Origin: Ruminococcaceae bacterium BL-4
GTDB lineage: Bacteria; Bacillota; Clostridia; Oscillospirales; Acutalibacteraceae
Direction of reading: 5' to 3'
Length of the DNA: 64,000 nucleotides
Assembly: GCA_902809935.1 (NCBI GenBank)
Contig: LR778134.1
Coordinates: forward strand, 1,612,001-1,676,000
The notes beneath the pieces were generated by a model. That model had not been told where the DNA came from and ran no database searches. It saw only the letters and a list, made by a program, of their open reading frames with translations. Each line of letters starts with the position of its first letter. Position 1 is the first letter of the stretch. Positions 18,388 to 26,476 of this stretch are shown here, piece by piece. Position numbers and translations under genes: made by a program.

Positions 18388-19131
18388 ATGTATGAGAAAG
18401 CACGTTATTTGATTGCAGGAGATTCCAGTATTGTCGTCGAATTTGGAAATGAAATTTCTGAAGAGATCAGTGCGAAAGTACGTGGAATGTATTTAGCAAT
18501 CGAACAAAAAAAGTTCCCGTTTATTAGAGCAATGAATCCTACTTATCGATCTCTTCTAGTGCAGTATGATCCGCTGCAGTGTCCCTATGAGGAAATCTTA
18601 GAAACTTTACAAGGATTGGAAGAAAATCTTCAAAATATGGATCTCCCAAGTCCGAATATTTTGGAAATACCAACGCTTTATGGCGGAGAACTTGGTCCGG
18701 ATCTCGGATTTGTGTGTGAACATAGCGGCCTTACAGAAGAAGAGGTCATAAAAATTCATTCCGGAAGAGATTATTTGGTCTATATGTTGGGCTTTACTCC
18801 CGGATTTTCTTATCTTGGAGGGATGGACCAAAAAATTGCGACTCCTCGTCTTAAAACGCCGCGGACAAAGATTCCTGGAGGGTCCGTCGGCATTGCGGGT
18901 TCTCAGACCGGAATTTATTCGATTGATAGCCCTGGGGGCTGGCAGTTGATTGGCAAAACACCAATTTTGCTCTATGATCCGCAGCGCAATCCACCAATTT
19001 TGCATCATGCGGGTGATTATATTCGATTTATCCCAATTGATCAGAAAGAATATCAGTCGATTGAAGAGGCTGTGAAAAACGGCACCTATGAGTATCGCTA
19101 TTTTCCGAAGGAAGGAGGTGCCGCAAAATGA
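18388..19131 (+). CDS. pxpB: 5-oxoprolinase subunit B (KipI-like)
   Basis: A 247-residue cyclophilin-like protein of the KipI/PxpB family. Diagnostic features are GDSSIVVEFGNEIS near the start, IPTLYGGELGPDLGFV, the LVYMLGFTPGFSYLGGM block and the IPGGSVGIAGSQTGIYSIDSPGGWQLIG block. It pairs with PxpC, with which it overlaps by ATGA (19128-19131), implying translational coupling. AAAGGAGGAGG precedes the ATG. In B. subtilis the homologue was first named as an inhibitor of kinase KinA, but operon context with pxpA makes the oxoprolinase role the likely one. Confidence 0.92.
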   Translation: MYEKARYLIAGDSSIVVEFGNEISEEISAKVRGMYLAIEQKKFPFIRAMNPTYRSLLVQYDPLQCPYEEILETLQGLEENLQNMDLPSPNILEIPTLYGGELGPDLGFVCEHSGLTEEEVIKIHSGRDYLVYMLGFTPGFSYLGGMDQKIATPRLKTPRTKIPGGSVGIAGSQTGIYSIDSPGGWQLIGKTPILLYDPQRNPPILHHAGDYIRFIPIDQKEYQSIEEAVKNGTYEYRYFPKEGGAAK

Positions 19132-20090
19132 GCAGTGTGAAAATTAAAATGGCAGGGCCTTTAACAACGATTCAAGATAAGGGACGAATTGAATATCAAC
19201 AGTCGGGAATGTCTGTTTCCGGCGTGATGGATGATTATTCCTTTCGCGCAGCGAATCTTTTGGTCGGGAATCAGGAGACGGAGGCTGTCTTAGAATGTAC
19301 CCTTCTGGGGCCAACAATGGAATTTACCGGAGATGCAGTCTTTGCAGTAACCGGAGCAGCTGCACAGGTTAAAGTGAATGGACAGTCTTCTTTTATGTGG
19401 AGAGCGATCCGTGCAAAAGCGGGCGATACAGTTTCGTTCAGCATGACGACTTCCGGTACGAGACTTTATATTGCATTTGCAGGCGGGATTGATGTTCCAG
19501 AGGTTATGGGAAGCAAGTCGACTTATATGAAAGCAAAAGTTGGCGGCTTTGAAGGGCGCAATCTCAAAGCTGGAGATGAACTGAAGCTGAGTGCTTCAGA
19601 GGAAGCTCTTTCAAAAATAGTTTTGAAAGAGGCTTCTCCGCGTATGATTCCTTCCTACTATCCTCAAGTAACATTGCGCGTGGTGCTTGGACCGCAGGAC
19701 GACTGCTTTACAAAAGCCGGGATCAACACCTTCTTTGGAACGCCTTATCAGGTTACCAGTGATTCTGATCGAATGGGTTATCGATTGGGGGGTGCTGTGA
19801 TTGAGCACAAAAAAGGCGGGGATATCATTTCCGATGGAATTGTGATCGGTGCAGTGCAGGTTCCCGGAAACGGCAAGCCGATTATTTTGATGGCAGATCG
19901 TCAGACTACAGGTGGCTATACTAAAATCGCTACGGTGATTACGGCAGATCTTCCTTTGGTCGGACAGATGCGGCCGGGAAGCTTTATTCGGTTCCAAAAA
20001 GTAACGGTTCAAGAAGCACAACAGGCGCTTAGAGAGTATGCAGATAAGATTAAGATTTTTAAAATCTGTATGCTAAGTCTTCCAGGCTGA
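19128..20090 (+). CDS. pxpC: 5-oxoprolinase subunit C (biotin-dependent carboxylase-like, KipA)
   Basis: A 320-residue PxpC/KipA family protein: TTIQDKGRIEYQQSGMSVSGVMDDYSF at the N-terminus, GNQETEAVLECTLLGP, TRLYIAFAGGIDVP.VMGS, and a C-terminal half with RVVLGPQDDCF, SDRMGYRLGG and QVPGNGKPIILMADRQTTGGY. It forms the PxpBC complex with the preceding gene. The start overlaps the pxpB stop by four bases, and GGAGG lies within the end of pxpB. It is the last gene of the operon, before a terminator shared with the convergent ycsI-like gene. Confidence 0.92.
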   Translation: MSSVKIKMAGPLTTIQDKGRIEYQQSGMSVSGVMDDYSFRAANLLVGNQETEAVLECTLLGPTMEFTGDAVFAVTGAAAQVKVNGQSSFMWRAIRAKAGDTVSFSMTTSGTRLYIAFAGGIDVPEVMGSKSTYMKAKVGGFEGRNLKAGDELKLSASEEALSKIVLKEASPRMIPSYYPQVTLRVVLGPQDDCFTKAGINTFFGTPYQVTSDSDRMGYRLGGAVIEHKKGGDIISDGIVIGAVQVPGNGKPIILMADRQTTGGYTKIATVITADLPLVGQMRPGSFIRFQKVTVQEAQQALREYADKIKIFKICMLSLPG

Positions 20091-20110
20091 TTTTTTAAAG
20101 GTATAAAAAT

Positions 20111-20153
20111 AATCCCTGTGCGGTTTACTGAAAAACTGCGCAGGGATTTCTTT
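20111..20153. terminator. Bidirectional terminator between pxpC and the ycsI-like gene
   Basis: Arms at 20111-20123 and 20136-20148 (AATCCCTG...CAGGGATT) are followed by TTTCTTTT on the plus strand; A-rich sequence upstream gives a weaker minus-strand signal. Confidence 0.75.
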
Positions 20154-20170
20154 TATTTTAGGAAAACGGA

Positions 20171-20956
20171 TCAGCCGCCAAGCTGAGAGTTTTTCACATC
20201 GGTAATAAACATATGTCCGGGAGAATGAGTAATTAGGAAACTGGGCTTTACCTGCATAGCAACTGCCTGTGGAGTGACGCCGCAAGCCCAGAAAACAGGA
20301 ACTTCTCCTTCATGAATCGGAACAGGATCTCCAAAGTCCGGCTTTTGCAGATCTTTAATTCCAATATGGGCGGGGTCGCCGATATGAATCGGGGTTCCAT
20401 GTACCTGTGGTAAGCGCTCCGTTACCGTAACGGCTTTGACTACCTTCTCATACGGAATCGGCCGCATGCTCACAACCATCGGGCCATGGAAAATACCGGC
20501 CGGTTTGCATTGAATATTCGTAATGAACATGGGAACATTACAGCCAAGTGTGATATGGCGGACTTCAATCCCTTCTTCAATCATTGGCGCTTCAAAACTG
20601 AAGCTGCAGCCCAGAAGAAAGCTTACAAGATCTTCTCGCCAAAATTTAGAGACATCTGTATATTCGCCTTTTAGTTCTCCATGCTCATAAATACGGTAGC
20701 GGGGAATATCCCGAGCGATATCGCTGCCTTTTGCAGTCAGCGGAAATTCTCTGGAACCAACATCACTGACTTCCAGCACAGGGCAGGGCTTCGGATTTCG
20801 TTGCGTAAAGAGTAAAAAATCGTAAGCATATTCTTTTGGGAGAACAACAAGATTCCCTTGAGCATACCCGGCGCACATGCCGGAAGTGGGAGAAGTAATC
20901 TTTCCTTCGCGAATCATTTGGCGAACCGTTTTTGGATCCTGATGATAAAAGTCCAT
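20171..20956 (-). CDS. YcsI-type putative hydro-lyase (DUF1445, D-glutamate cyclase-like)
   Basis: A 261-residue protein. The start is ATG 20956, preceded by AAGGAGG; a longer frame overlaps the next gene and lacks support. Motifs include TSGMCAGYAQGNLVVLP, RNPKPCPVLEVSDVGSREF, DIPRYRIYEHGE, FLLGCSFSFEAPM, NVPMFITNIQC and the terminal VFWACGVTPQAVAM segment, all typical of the YcsI/DUF1445 family. ycsI lies in the ycsF-ycsG-ycsI-kipI-kipA cluster of B. subtilis, and mammalian relatives are D-glutamate cyclases that form 5-oxo-D-proline, which fits the neighbouring oxoprolinase genes. Here it is convergent to them. Function inferred from family and context. Confidence 0.87.
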   Translation of the reverse strand: MDFYHQDPKTVRQMIREGKITSPTSGMCAGYAQGNLVVLPKEYAYDFLLFTQRNPKPCPVLEVSDVGSREFPLTAKGSDIARDIPRYRIYEHGELKGEYTDVSKFWREDLVSFLLGCSFSFEAPMIEEGIEVRHITLGCNVPMFITNIQCKPAGIFHGPMVVSMRPIPYEKVVKAVTVTERLPQVHGTPIHIGDPAHIGIKDLQKPDFGDPVPIHEGEVPVFWACGVTPQAVAMQVKPSFLITHSPGHMFITDVKNSQLGG

Positions 20957-20984
20957 GACAAAACCTCCTTTATAATCAGCCGTC

Positions 20985-21479
20985 TTATTTTGACGGCGAG
21001 CACGCAGCAGGAGAAAGCTCTTTTTTAGAAAGCTCCAGATAGACTTTGGCATTTTTGCGGTTGGATTCGATTTCTTCCGGGGTCAATGGGCGGACAGCAC
21101 GGGCTGGAGACCCTAAAATCAGCATGCCGTCCGGAAAAGTCTTATGCATTGTAACAAGTGCTCCGGCGGCGACAATGGAATCACGCCCAATTTTGGCGCC
21201 GTTGAGGAGAATGGCTCCGATCCCGATAAGACTATTCTCTCCGACGGAACAACCGTGCAGCATAGCACCATGACCAATGCTGACGCCGTCGGCAAGATGA
21301 ATGGGGTAATCTGCATCAACATGAAGAACGCTTGCGTCCTGAATATTTACATTTTCACCGATTCGAATGTAGGATTTATCCCCACGCAAAACAGAACTAT
21401 ACCAAACGGAGGTGTTTTTACCAATCGCAACATCTCCGATTATATGTGCGCCTGGTGCAATATAAAAAAACTCGGACAT
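20985..21479 (-). CDS. Gamma-carbonic-anhydrase-like hexapeptide-repeat protein
   Basis: A 164-residue left-handed beta-helix protein starting at ATG 21479 (AAGAGGAT upstream; the longer frame adds an unlikely 27-residue extension). It shows the gamma-CA/YrdA pattern: APGAHIIGDVAIG, SVWYSSVLRGD, IGENVNIQDASVLHVD, VSIGHGAMLHGCSVG, SLIGIGAILLNGA and VAAGALVT, with histidines positioned as zinc ligands (VLH, GHGAMLHG). Many such proteins have no measurable anhydrase activity, so the exact role is open. It precedes the ycsI-like gene by 28 bases on the same strand, so the two are probably co-transcribed. Confidence 0.85.
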   Translation of the reverse strand: MSEFFYIAPGAHIIGDVAIGKNTSVWYSSVLRGDKSYIRIGENVNIQDASVLHVDADYPIHLADGVSIGHGAMLHGCSVGENSLIGIGAILLNGAKIGRDSIVAAGALVTMHKTFPDGMLILGSPARAVRPLTPEEIESNRKNAKVYLELSKKELSPAACSPSK

Positions 21480-21599
21480 TTTATTTTTATCCTCTTTTCT
21501 ATTTTTCAAATCTATTTTATCATGCTGGAGAACAAGAAACAATCCAAAACATGAAAACATTTGAGAGACAAAATGCCGAAATATTAATTTTTAAAATGG

Positions 21600-21629
21600 T
21601 AGCATAGATAAATTTTCTTATGCTATAAT
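21600..21629 (+). promoter_or_regulatory. Inverted repeat overlapping the nitroreductase -10
   Basis: TAGCATA (21600-21606) and TATGCTA (21619-21625) are perfect inverted arms 12 bases apart; the right arm overlaps TATAAT (21624-21629). No clear -35 is seen. The arrangement suits a repressor operator, but no regulator is encoded next to it. Confidence 0.5.
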
Positions 21630-21657
21630 AAACTTAAATGTTATTTAGGAGGTAAAT

Positions 21658-22197
21658 ATGACGGATTTTTATCAGTTGGCTTCTGAGCGTCATAGCTGCA
21701 GAACCTATGAAGAAAAGGCAGTAGAAAAAGAGAAGATCTTAAAATGTCTGGAAGCTGCCAGAATGGCACCTTCGGGCTGCAATAGTCAGCCATGGAGATT
21801 TGTGGTTGTTACGAATCCCGAAACGCTGCAAAAACTTTCAAAGTTGACCCAGCTCTGCGGAGTCAATCACTTTACAGAGCATGCTCCGGTATTAATTACC
21901 GTTTGTGAAGAGGAGGAGCCACGCTTGCTCCCCAAGATTCAAGAGATGTTTGGAAACCATGTTTATGCACATGGAGATTTGGGGCTCTCTACCGCATATT
22001 TAACGTTGGAGGCTGCTGATCAGGGATTGGGTAGCTGTATTATCGGTGTCTTTGATGAAGATAAGGTAAAAGAGCTGCTGAATATTCCAAAAGGGCAGAA
22101 GCTGCGCATGATGGTAGCACTCGGCTATCCAAATGAACAAAAAACGCCGCGCAAGATTCGAAAACCAATGGAAGAAATTGTCCGGTTTATTGAATGA
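21658..22197 (+). CDS. Nitroreductase family protein
   Basis: A 179-residue FMN-dependent nitroreductase-like protein. RHSCRTYEEKAVEKEKI, ARMAPSGCNSQPWRFVVVT, the DLGLSTAYLTLEAADQGLGSCIIG block and the final KTPRKIRKPMEEI are characteristic. It has no ferredoxin extension. Such enzymes reduce nitro compounds, quinones or flavins with NAD(P)H; the true substrate is unknown. ATG 21658 has TTAGGAGG. Monocistronic, with a terminator at 22229. Confidence 0.9.
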   Translation: MTDFYQLASERHSCRTYEEKAVEKEKILKCLEAARMAPSGCNSQPWRFVVVTNPETLQKLSKLTQLCGVNHFTEHAPVLITVCEEEEPRLLPKIQEMFGNHVYAHGDLGLSTAYLTLEAADQGLGSCIIGVFDEDKVKELLNIPKGQKLRMMVALGYPNEQKTPRKIRKPMEEIVRFIE

Positions 22198-22228
22198 TAA
22201 GAGTAGGTTGAGGTCGTTATCTTTTTAA

Positions 22229-22265
22229 AAAATCCCATGCTGATATTTTAGCATGGGATTTTTTC
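22229..22265. terminator. Terminator after the nitroreductase gene
   Basis: AAAATCCCATGCT and AGCATGGGATTTTTT arms around a short TA-rich loop, followed by T residues. Confidence 0.85.
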
Positions 22266-22275
22266 ATTGTTTTTG

Positions 22276-22327
22276 TTGACTTTTTAAAGAGTCTGCATAT
22301 AATGAATATATGAACATTATCTCATAT
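22276..22327 (+). promoter_or_regulatory. ArsR/SmtB-type promoter-operator
   Basis: TTGACT (22276-22281), 16-base spacer, TATAAT (22298-22303). Directly after the -10 lies the imperfect palindrome ATATGAACATTATCTCATAT (22308-22327), matching the AT-rich inverted repeats bound by CadC/SmtB-type repressors. It should let the ArsR protein repress its own operon until metal is bound. Confidence 0.75.
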
Positions 22328-22335
22328 GAAAGAAT

Positions 22336-22707
22336 GTGAAGAGTTTGAAGAAGAATCAAGAAGCAGAATGCTGCGAATTTATTCATGTACATCAGGATAT
22401 TGTTGACAGAGTGAATCGGGTAATGCCGGATGAAGATACCCTTTATGATCTTTCGGAATTATTTAAAATATTTGGGGATTCCACGCGTATCAAAATCTTG
22501 TATGTACTATTTGAGTCGGAGATGTGTGTTTGCGATATTGCACAGCTTCTCCAGATGACTCAGTCTGCAATTTCTCATCAGCTTCGTGCATTGAAGCAAA
22601 GTAAGTTGGTTTCTTCCCGCAGAGAGGGGAAAACTGTATTTTATGCTCTAGCAGATTCACATGTCCGCACGATCCTTGATCAGGGCATGGAACATGTATC
22701 CGAATAA
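22336..22707 (+). CDS. ArsR/SmtB-family metal-responsive repressor
   Basis: A 123-residue winged-helix protein. The N-terminal ECCEFIHVH segment supplies Cys/His ligands as in CadC/CmtR-like sensors, and MCVCDIAQLLQMTQSAISHQLRAL is the recognition region, containing the Cys-Val-Cys metal motif on helix alpha-3 characteristic of the ArsR/CadC class. Its operator lies 10 bases upstream and a heavy-metal P-type ATPase follows, so it most likely senses Zn, Cd or Pb. Start GTG 22336 lacks a strong ribosome site; a TTG at 22345 is an alternative. Metal specificity is inferred. Confidence 0.88.
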   Translation: MKSLKKNQEAECCEFIHVHQDIVDRVNRVMPDEDTLYDLSELFKIFGDSTRIKILYVLFESEMCVCDIAQLLQMTQSAISHQLRALKQSKLVSSRREGKTVFYALADSHVRTILDQGMEHVSE

Positions 22708-22755
22708 AGAGCTTCTAATCGATCAACAGTACTTAAAATCCAAATTCAAAATCTA

Positions 22756-24633
22756 ATGAAAGCGGATGATTTCATGGAGAGAGAACAAAAGAAACAGTTA
22801 ATCAGAATTATCGTTAGCGGCATTTTATTTGCAGCTTCTTTTTTTCTGCCACTAGATGAAGGTGGAAAATTTATTTTTTGTTTGATTCCTTATCTTGTCA
22901 TTGGATGGGATATTTTATGGGAAGCAATCAAAAATTTAATTCACGGGAAAGTGTTTGATGAAAATTTCTTAATGGCACTTGCGACCATTGGTGCATTAGG
23001 AATCGGAAAATATGATGAAGCCGTAGAGGTTATGCTTTTCTTTCAGGTCGGCGAATTTTTTGAAGATTTTGCAGTGGATCGATCCCGTCGTTCGATTTCG
23101 TCTCTTATGGATATCCGACCCGATTCGGCAAATCTGGAAAGGGATGGAGCTGTTACTTCGGTTAGCCCGGAAGAAGTGGTTGTCGGTGATGTGATTTTAA
23201 TTAAAGCCGGTGAGAGGGTCCCTCTGGATGGGATTGTTTTAGAGGGAGATTCATCGCTTGATACGAAGGCGCTTACCGGAGAATCAGTTCCAAGAACTGT
23301 TAAAGCCGGAGATGCGATTATTAGTGGGTGTATTAATCAGAGCGGCCTGCTGCGGGTGCAGGTTACAAAAGTGTTTTCGGAATCTACCGTGACAAAGATC
23401 CTCGATCTTGTCGAAAATTCCAGCAGTAAAAAAGCGCCTGCCGAGAATTTTATTACGAAATTTTCTCATTACTATACACCGGTAGTCGTCTTTTCGGCAT
23501 TGGCACTCTTCCTTTTGCCTCCGCTAATTACGGGCGGGCAGTGGCTTGTCTGGCTGGAACGTGCACTAACTTTTTTGGTGGTTTCTTGCCCTTGTGCGTT
23601 GGTGATTTCGATTCCCCTGAGCTTTTTTGGAGGAATTGGAGGAGCTTCCAAATGTGGAATTTTGGTTAAAGGCGGAAATTATCTCGAAGCCCTTTCTAAA
23701 GCAGAGACCGTTGTTTTTGATAAAACCGGAACTTTGACCGAAGGGACCTTTCAGGTAACGGCTGTCCATCCAGATAAGATCAGTGAAAAGCAGCTTTTGG
23801 AAATGGCTGCTTTAGCAGAGAGCTATTCAGATCATCCAATTTCTTTGTCTTTAAAAAACGCATATACCAATACTTTGGACAGCAGTCGGGTAACGGATGT
23901 AGAAGAAATCCCGGGACATGGCGTCTGTGCAAAAGTAGATGGCAGGACTGTTTATGCTGGAAACAGCAAGTTAATGGAAAAAGAGAACATTCCATGGCAT
24001 GCTTGCCATTTGACAGGAACCGTTGTACATGTAGCAGTAGATGGTATTTATGCAGGGCATATTATTATTTCAGATCAAATTAAGCCGGATTCTGTAAAGG
24101 CAGTTTCAGAATTGAAAAAAAGTGGCGTTCGCAGAACGGTCATGCTGACTGGAGATTCTGAGGCAGTCGGGGCAGCTGTTGCAAAAGAATTAGGGCTCGA
24201 CGAATATCATACCGAGTTGTTGCCGGCGGATAAAGTAGAGCAGGTCGAGAGACTTTTAAAAGATAAATCTCCAAAGGGGCAATTAGTATTTGTTGGGGAT
24301 GGAATGAATGACGCGCCGGTGCTTGCGAGAGCAGACATTGGAATTGCGATGGGAGCTTTGGGTAGTGATGCTGCGATTGAGGCAGCAGATATTGTTTTAA
24401 TGGATGATCAGCCCTCTAAAATTGCAACAGCAATTTCAATTTCAAGAAAAACACTGCAGATTGTTCGGCAAAATATTATTTTTGCGATTGGCATAAAAAT
24501 AGCGGTATTGATTTTGAGTGCTTTTGGCCTTGCAAATATGCAGGCTGCGGTTTTTGCAGATGTTGGAGTTTCAATTTTGGCTATTTTGAATGCTTCAAGA
24601 GCGCTTTCTGCAGGAAAAAGAGAAAAACAGTAA
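22756..24633 (+). CDS. Zn/Cd/Pb-exporting P1B-type ATPase (CadA/ZntA-like)
   Basis: A 625-residue P-type ATPase. Residue about 279 begins the SCPCALVISIP transmembrane metal site (CPC with downstream GILVKGGNYLEAL), the phosphorylation motif DKTGTLTEG is at about 321, the HP motif reads SYSDHPIS, and MLTGDS, VGDGMNDAPVLARADIGIAMG follow. The A-domain LTGESVP is present. An N-terminal HMA metal-binding domain is missing: the protein opens directly with membrane helices. It would pump divalent metal out of the cell under control of the preceding ArsR gene. ATG 22756 has no clear ribosome site; ATG 22774 is possible. Confidence 0.92.
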   Translation: MKADDFMEREQKKQLIRIIVSGILFAASFFLPLDEGGKFIFCLIPYLVIGWDILWEAIKNLIHGKVFDENFLMALATIGALGIGKYDEAVEVMLFFQVGEFFEDFAVDRSRRSISSLMDIRPDSANLERDGAVTSVSPEEVVVGDVILIKAGERVPLDGIVLEGDSSLDTKALTGESVPRTVKAGDAIISGCINQSGLLRVQVTKVFSESTVTKILDLVENSSSKKAPAENFITKFSHYYTPVVVFSALALFLLPPLITGGQWLVWLERALTFLVVSCPCALVISIPLSFFGGIGGASKCGILVKGGNYLEALSKAETVVFDKTGTLTEGTFQVTAVHPDKISEKQLLEMAALAESYSDHPISLSLKNAYTNTLDSSRVTDVEEIPGHGVCAKVDGRTVYAGNSKLMEKENIPWHACHLTGTVVHVAVDGIYAGHIIISDQIKPDSVKAVSELKKSGVRRTVMLTGDSEAVGAAVAKELGLDEYHTELLPADKVEQVERLLKDKSPKGQLVFVGDGMNDAPVLARADIGIAMGALGSDAAIEAADIVLMDDQPSKIATAISISRKTLQIVRQNIIFAIGIKIAVLILSAFGLANMQAAVFADVGVSILAILNASRALSAGKREKQ

Positions 24634-24651
24634 AAATATTACGAATAGGGC

Positions 24652-24680
24652 TTGAAATTTAAAGGCATTCACGATATAAT
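24652..24680 (+). promoter_or_regulatory. Promoter of tRNA-Leu
   Basis: TTGAAA (24652-24657), 17-base spacer, TATAAT (24675-24680), 17 bases before the mature tRNA. Confidence 0.75.
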
Positions 24681-24697
24681 ATCAAAGTGCCTTTTGT

Positions 24698-24784
24698 GCC
24701 GGTGTGATGGAATTGGCAGACGTGCGGGACTCAAAATCCCGTGGTAGCGATACCGTGTGGGTTCGACTCCCACCACCGGCACCA
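24698..24784 (+). tRNA. tRNA-Leu (anticodon CAA)
   Basis: The 87-base sequence has a GCCGGTG/CACCGGC acceptor stem, an anticodon loop CTCAAAA giving CAA, a long variable arm typical of class II tRNAs, a GGTTCGACTCC T-arm and an encoded CCA (24782-24784). It reads UUG. Confidence 0.95.
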
Positions 24785-24789
24785 AGCCC

Positions 24790-24837
24790 AAAACCCGTAT
24801 GAGTACTGAAAAGTCAGTATTCATGCGGGTTTTCTTT
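24790..24837 (+). terminator. Terminator after tRNA-Leu
   Basis: AAAACCCG (24790-24797) pairs with CGGGTTTT (24826-24833) with further pairing inside (ATGA/TCAT, TACTG/CAGTA), followed by CTTT. Confidence 0.8.
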
Positions 24838-24888
24838 ATGTTTATATATTTTATTATTGAGACTAAATTCTTCTGAAAAAGGGCAAAA

Positions 24889-24930
24889 ATGCAACAAAAA
24901 TTAAAAAATGCAACACGAAATGCAACACGA
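24889..24930 (+). repeat. Short direct repeats resembling integrase arm sites next to tRNA-Leu
   Basis: ATGCAACACGA occurs at 24908-24918 and 24920-24930 and a related ATGCAACAAAA at 24889-24899. Repeats with a 12-base period beside the 3' end of a tRNA gene are what integrase arm-type sites look like. No integrase gene remains nearby, and 24931-25089 holds nothing else recognisable. Confidence 0.45.
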
Positions 24931-25089
24931 ATATTGAGCAAATAAATCAGGTAAAAAGCCATAAATTAAAGTTTTAAATTCCAACTTCAAACATGAAATT
25001 TGAAAAAATTCACGTATCAAAGATGATTATTGAGTACAATGTGAAGACTAGGAAGATTCCGAGCGACTTTATTTACTGATAGGCTTAAT

Positions 25090-25596
25090 TTATTTTTTAA
25101 TGAGGGAATACATTTTCATATCTAAAATGTTCCCATTTTTCTCCGCGTTACTTCTAAGCGTTCCTTCGTATTTGAATCCATTTTTTTCTAAGATTCGGCA
25201 TGATGCGGTATTATAGGCGAATGGTTCAGCAAAAATGCGAATAATATTCGTGTGGCCAAAGACATAGTGACATATTTGCATGATTGCACTGGCACCTAAG
25301 CCTTTTCCCCAAAAAGGTTCAGCTATGTAATATCCCATTTCGGCCGTACGAAAATGAATGTTATCTTTGCGAAATACACCAATACTTCCAACGACTATAT
25401 TATTGAAAGTAATAGCAAATGCAAAAGTTTTGTCTTTGTCAGCATCTAACATTGCTTTTATAAAATCTTTCGCATCATTTTCAGTATAAGGGTAGGGCAA
25501 TCCATCTCGAAGATTATTTTGTATGTTCCTATTATTTAGTGCTTTTGCTAGTTGAGGGGCATCTTCCACTTTCCAATGCCTTATTTTGCATTCCAT
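25090..25596 (-). CDS. GNAT-family N-acetyltransferase (RimJ/RimL-like)
   Basis: A 168-residue protein starting at ATG 25596, which has GAAGGAG 5 bases upstream (a longer frame begins 24 bases earlier). It resembles RimJ/RimL-type acetyltransferases: RHWKVEDAPQLAKALNN at the start, GSIGVFRKDN, the AEMGYYIAEPFWGKGLGASA acetyl-CoA loop and the C-terminal NTASCRILEKNGFKYEGTLR motif. These enzymes transfer acetyl groups to protein or small-molecule amines; the acceptor here is unknown. First of several minus-strand accessory genes behind tRNA-Leu. Confidence 0.87.
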   Translation of the reverse strand: MECKIRHWKVEDAPQLAKALNNRNIQNNLRDGLPYPYTENDAKDFIKAMLDADKDKTFAFAITFNNIVVGSIGVFRKDNIHFRTAEMGYYIAEPFWGKGLGASAIMQICHYVFGHTNIIRIFAEPFAYNTASCRILEKNGFKYEGTLRSNAEKNGNILDMKMYSLIKK

Positions 25597-25699
25597 ACCT
25601 GCTCCTTCTTTCAATAACATAAATTTATTTTACGAAACTAATGTAGGGTATAAACGTGATGCAAAGTTGGCATGCTGGGGCTTACATTCTGTACCGAAG

Positions 25700-26305
25700 T
25701 CAAAAACCGAGAGATTCCTTAATCAATACGACTTCCATTTCAATAAAACGCATCTTTTGATAATAGATCATTTGACCGCAGCAGATCCTATCAGGACTTT
25801 TACAATCATAGCAATGATCCTGCTTAATGGCGCACGGCGTTTGAAACCCATGTCGAGCAGCATTTTTTGGCGCTGCGATATTGCGGGCACGCCAGATAGC
25901 CTCATCTAAAGTTGGGACTACTTTGTTTTCTCCAACAACGAAATACACTTTTTCATGGCCAAACAAAGAACCGGCAATCCGATTTCCTGTTCCATCAATA
26001 TTTACCATCTCTCCAGTTTCTGCCAGCGCGTTGACAGAGGTGAAAAAAACATCCGTTGTCAAACATTGCTTTGCGGTTGACCAGAAGTCCATCCCTGGAG
26101 CACAATGCTTAGGATCTATTACATTGTTGTGAGCTGAGAGTATCTTATAAAGCTTCATGGAATCCAGTGTGACAGAATCTCCAAATCCAACGGTCTTTCC
26201 ATCTACTTTCTGATCGAGGTATGCCGCAGCTTCTTTTGCTGTTTCAAAGCAAGAAACCGCATATCTTTTTTTGATAAGTGCTTCAACAGTCTTCTGTAGT
26301 TCCAT
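25700..26305 (-). CDS. LUD-domain protein (LutC/DUF162 related)
   Basis: A 201-residue protein of the LUD family. KRYAVSCFETAKEAAAYLD, GKTVGFGDSVTLDSMKL, DVFFTSVNALAETGEMVNIDGTGNR, VYFVVGENKV and CKSPDRICC are characteristic. LUD proteins take part in lactate utilization complexes (LutB/LutC) or occur alone as here, when the activity is unknown. ATG 26305 has TTAGGAGG. The last 20 residues (from GQMIYYQKM) diverge slightly from the usual end but keep the MEVVLI..SLGF terminus. No lutA or lutB is in the window. Confidence 0.85.
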   Translation of the reverse strand: MELQKTVEALIKKRYAVSCFETAKEAAAYLDQKVDGKTVGFGDSVTLDSMKLYKILSAHNNVIDPKHCAPGMDFWSTAKQCLTTDVFFTSVNALAETGEMVNIDGTGNRIAGSLFGHEKVYFVVGENKVVPTLDEAIWRARNIAAPKNAARHGFQTPCAIKQDHCYDCKSPDRICCGQMIYYQKMRFIEMEVVLIKESLGF

Positions 26306-26476
26306 ATCTTTATCCTCCTAATATAAGCTTTGAATACCCATTATAGATCATACGTTGTCTTACGTCCATTAAAATTCGGAGCATATTAAAGTGCAACTGG
26401 AAGGGGGGAAAGCACATTGTGTTTTGTGTGTAGTCATGAAGCAAAATTGCTTTCAAGTTTCTTGATTTGCCGCTCT

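Noticed and set aside
24669-24962. Minus-strand 97-residue frame over tRNA-Leu
   Set aside because: It reads through the antisense of the tRNA gene and its terminator, a classic spurious call (GVEPTRYRYHGIL is the tRNA complement).
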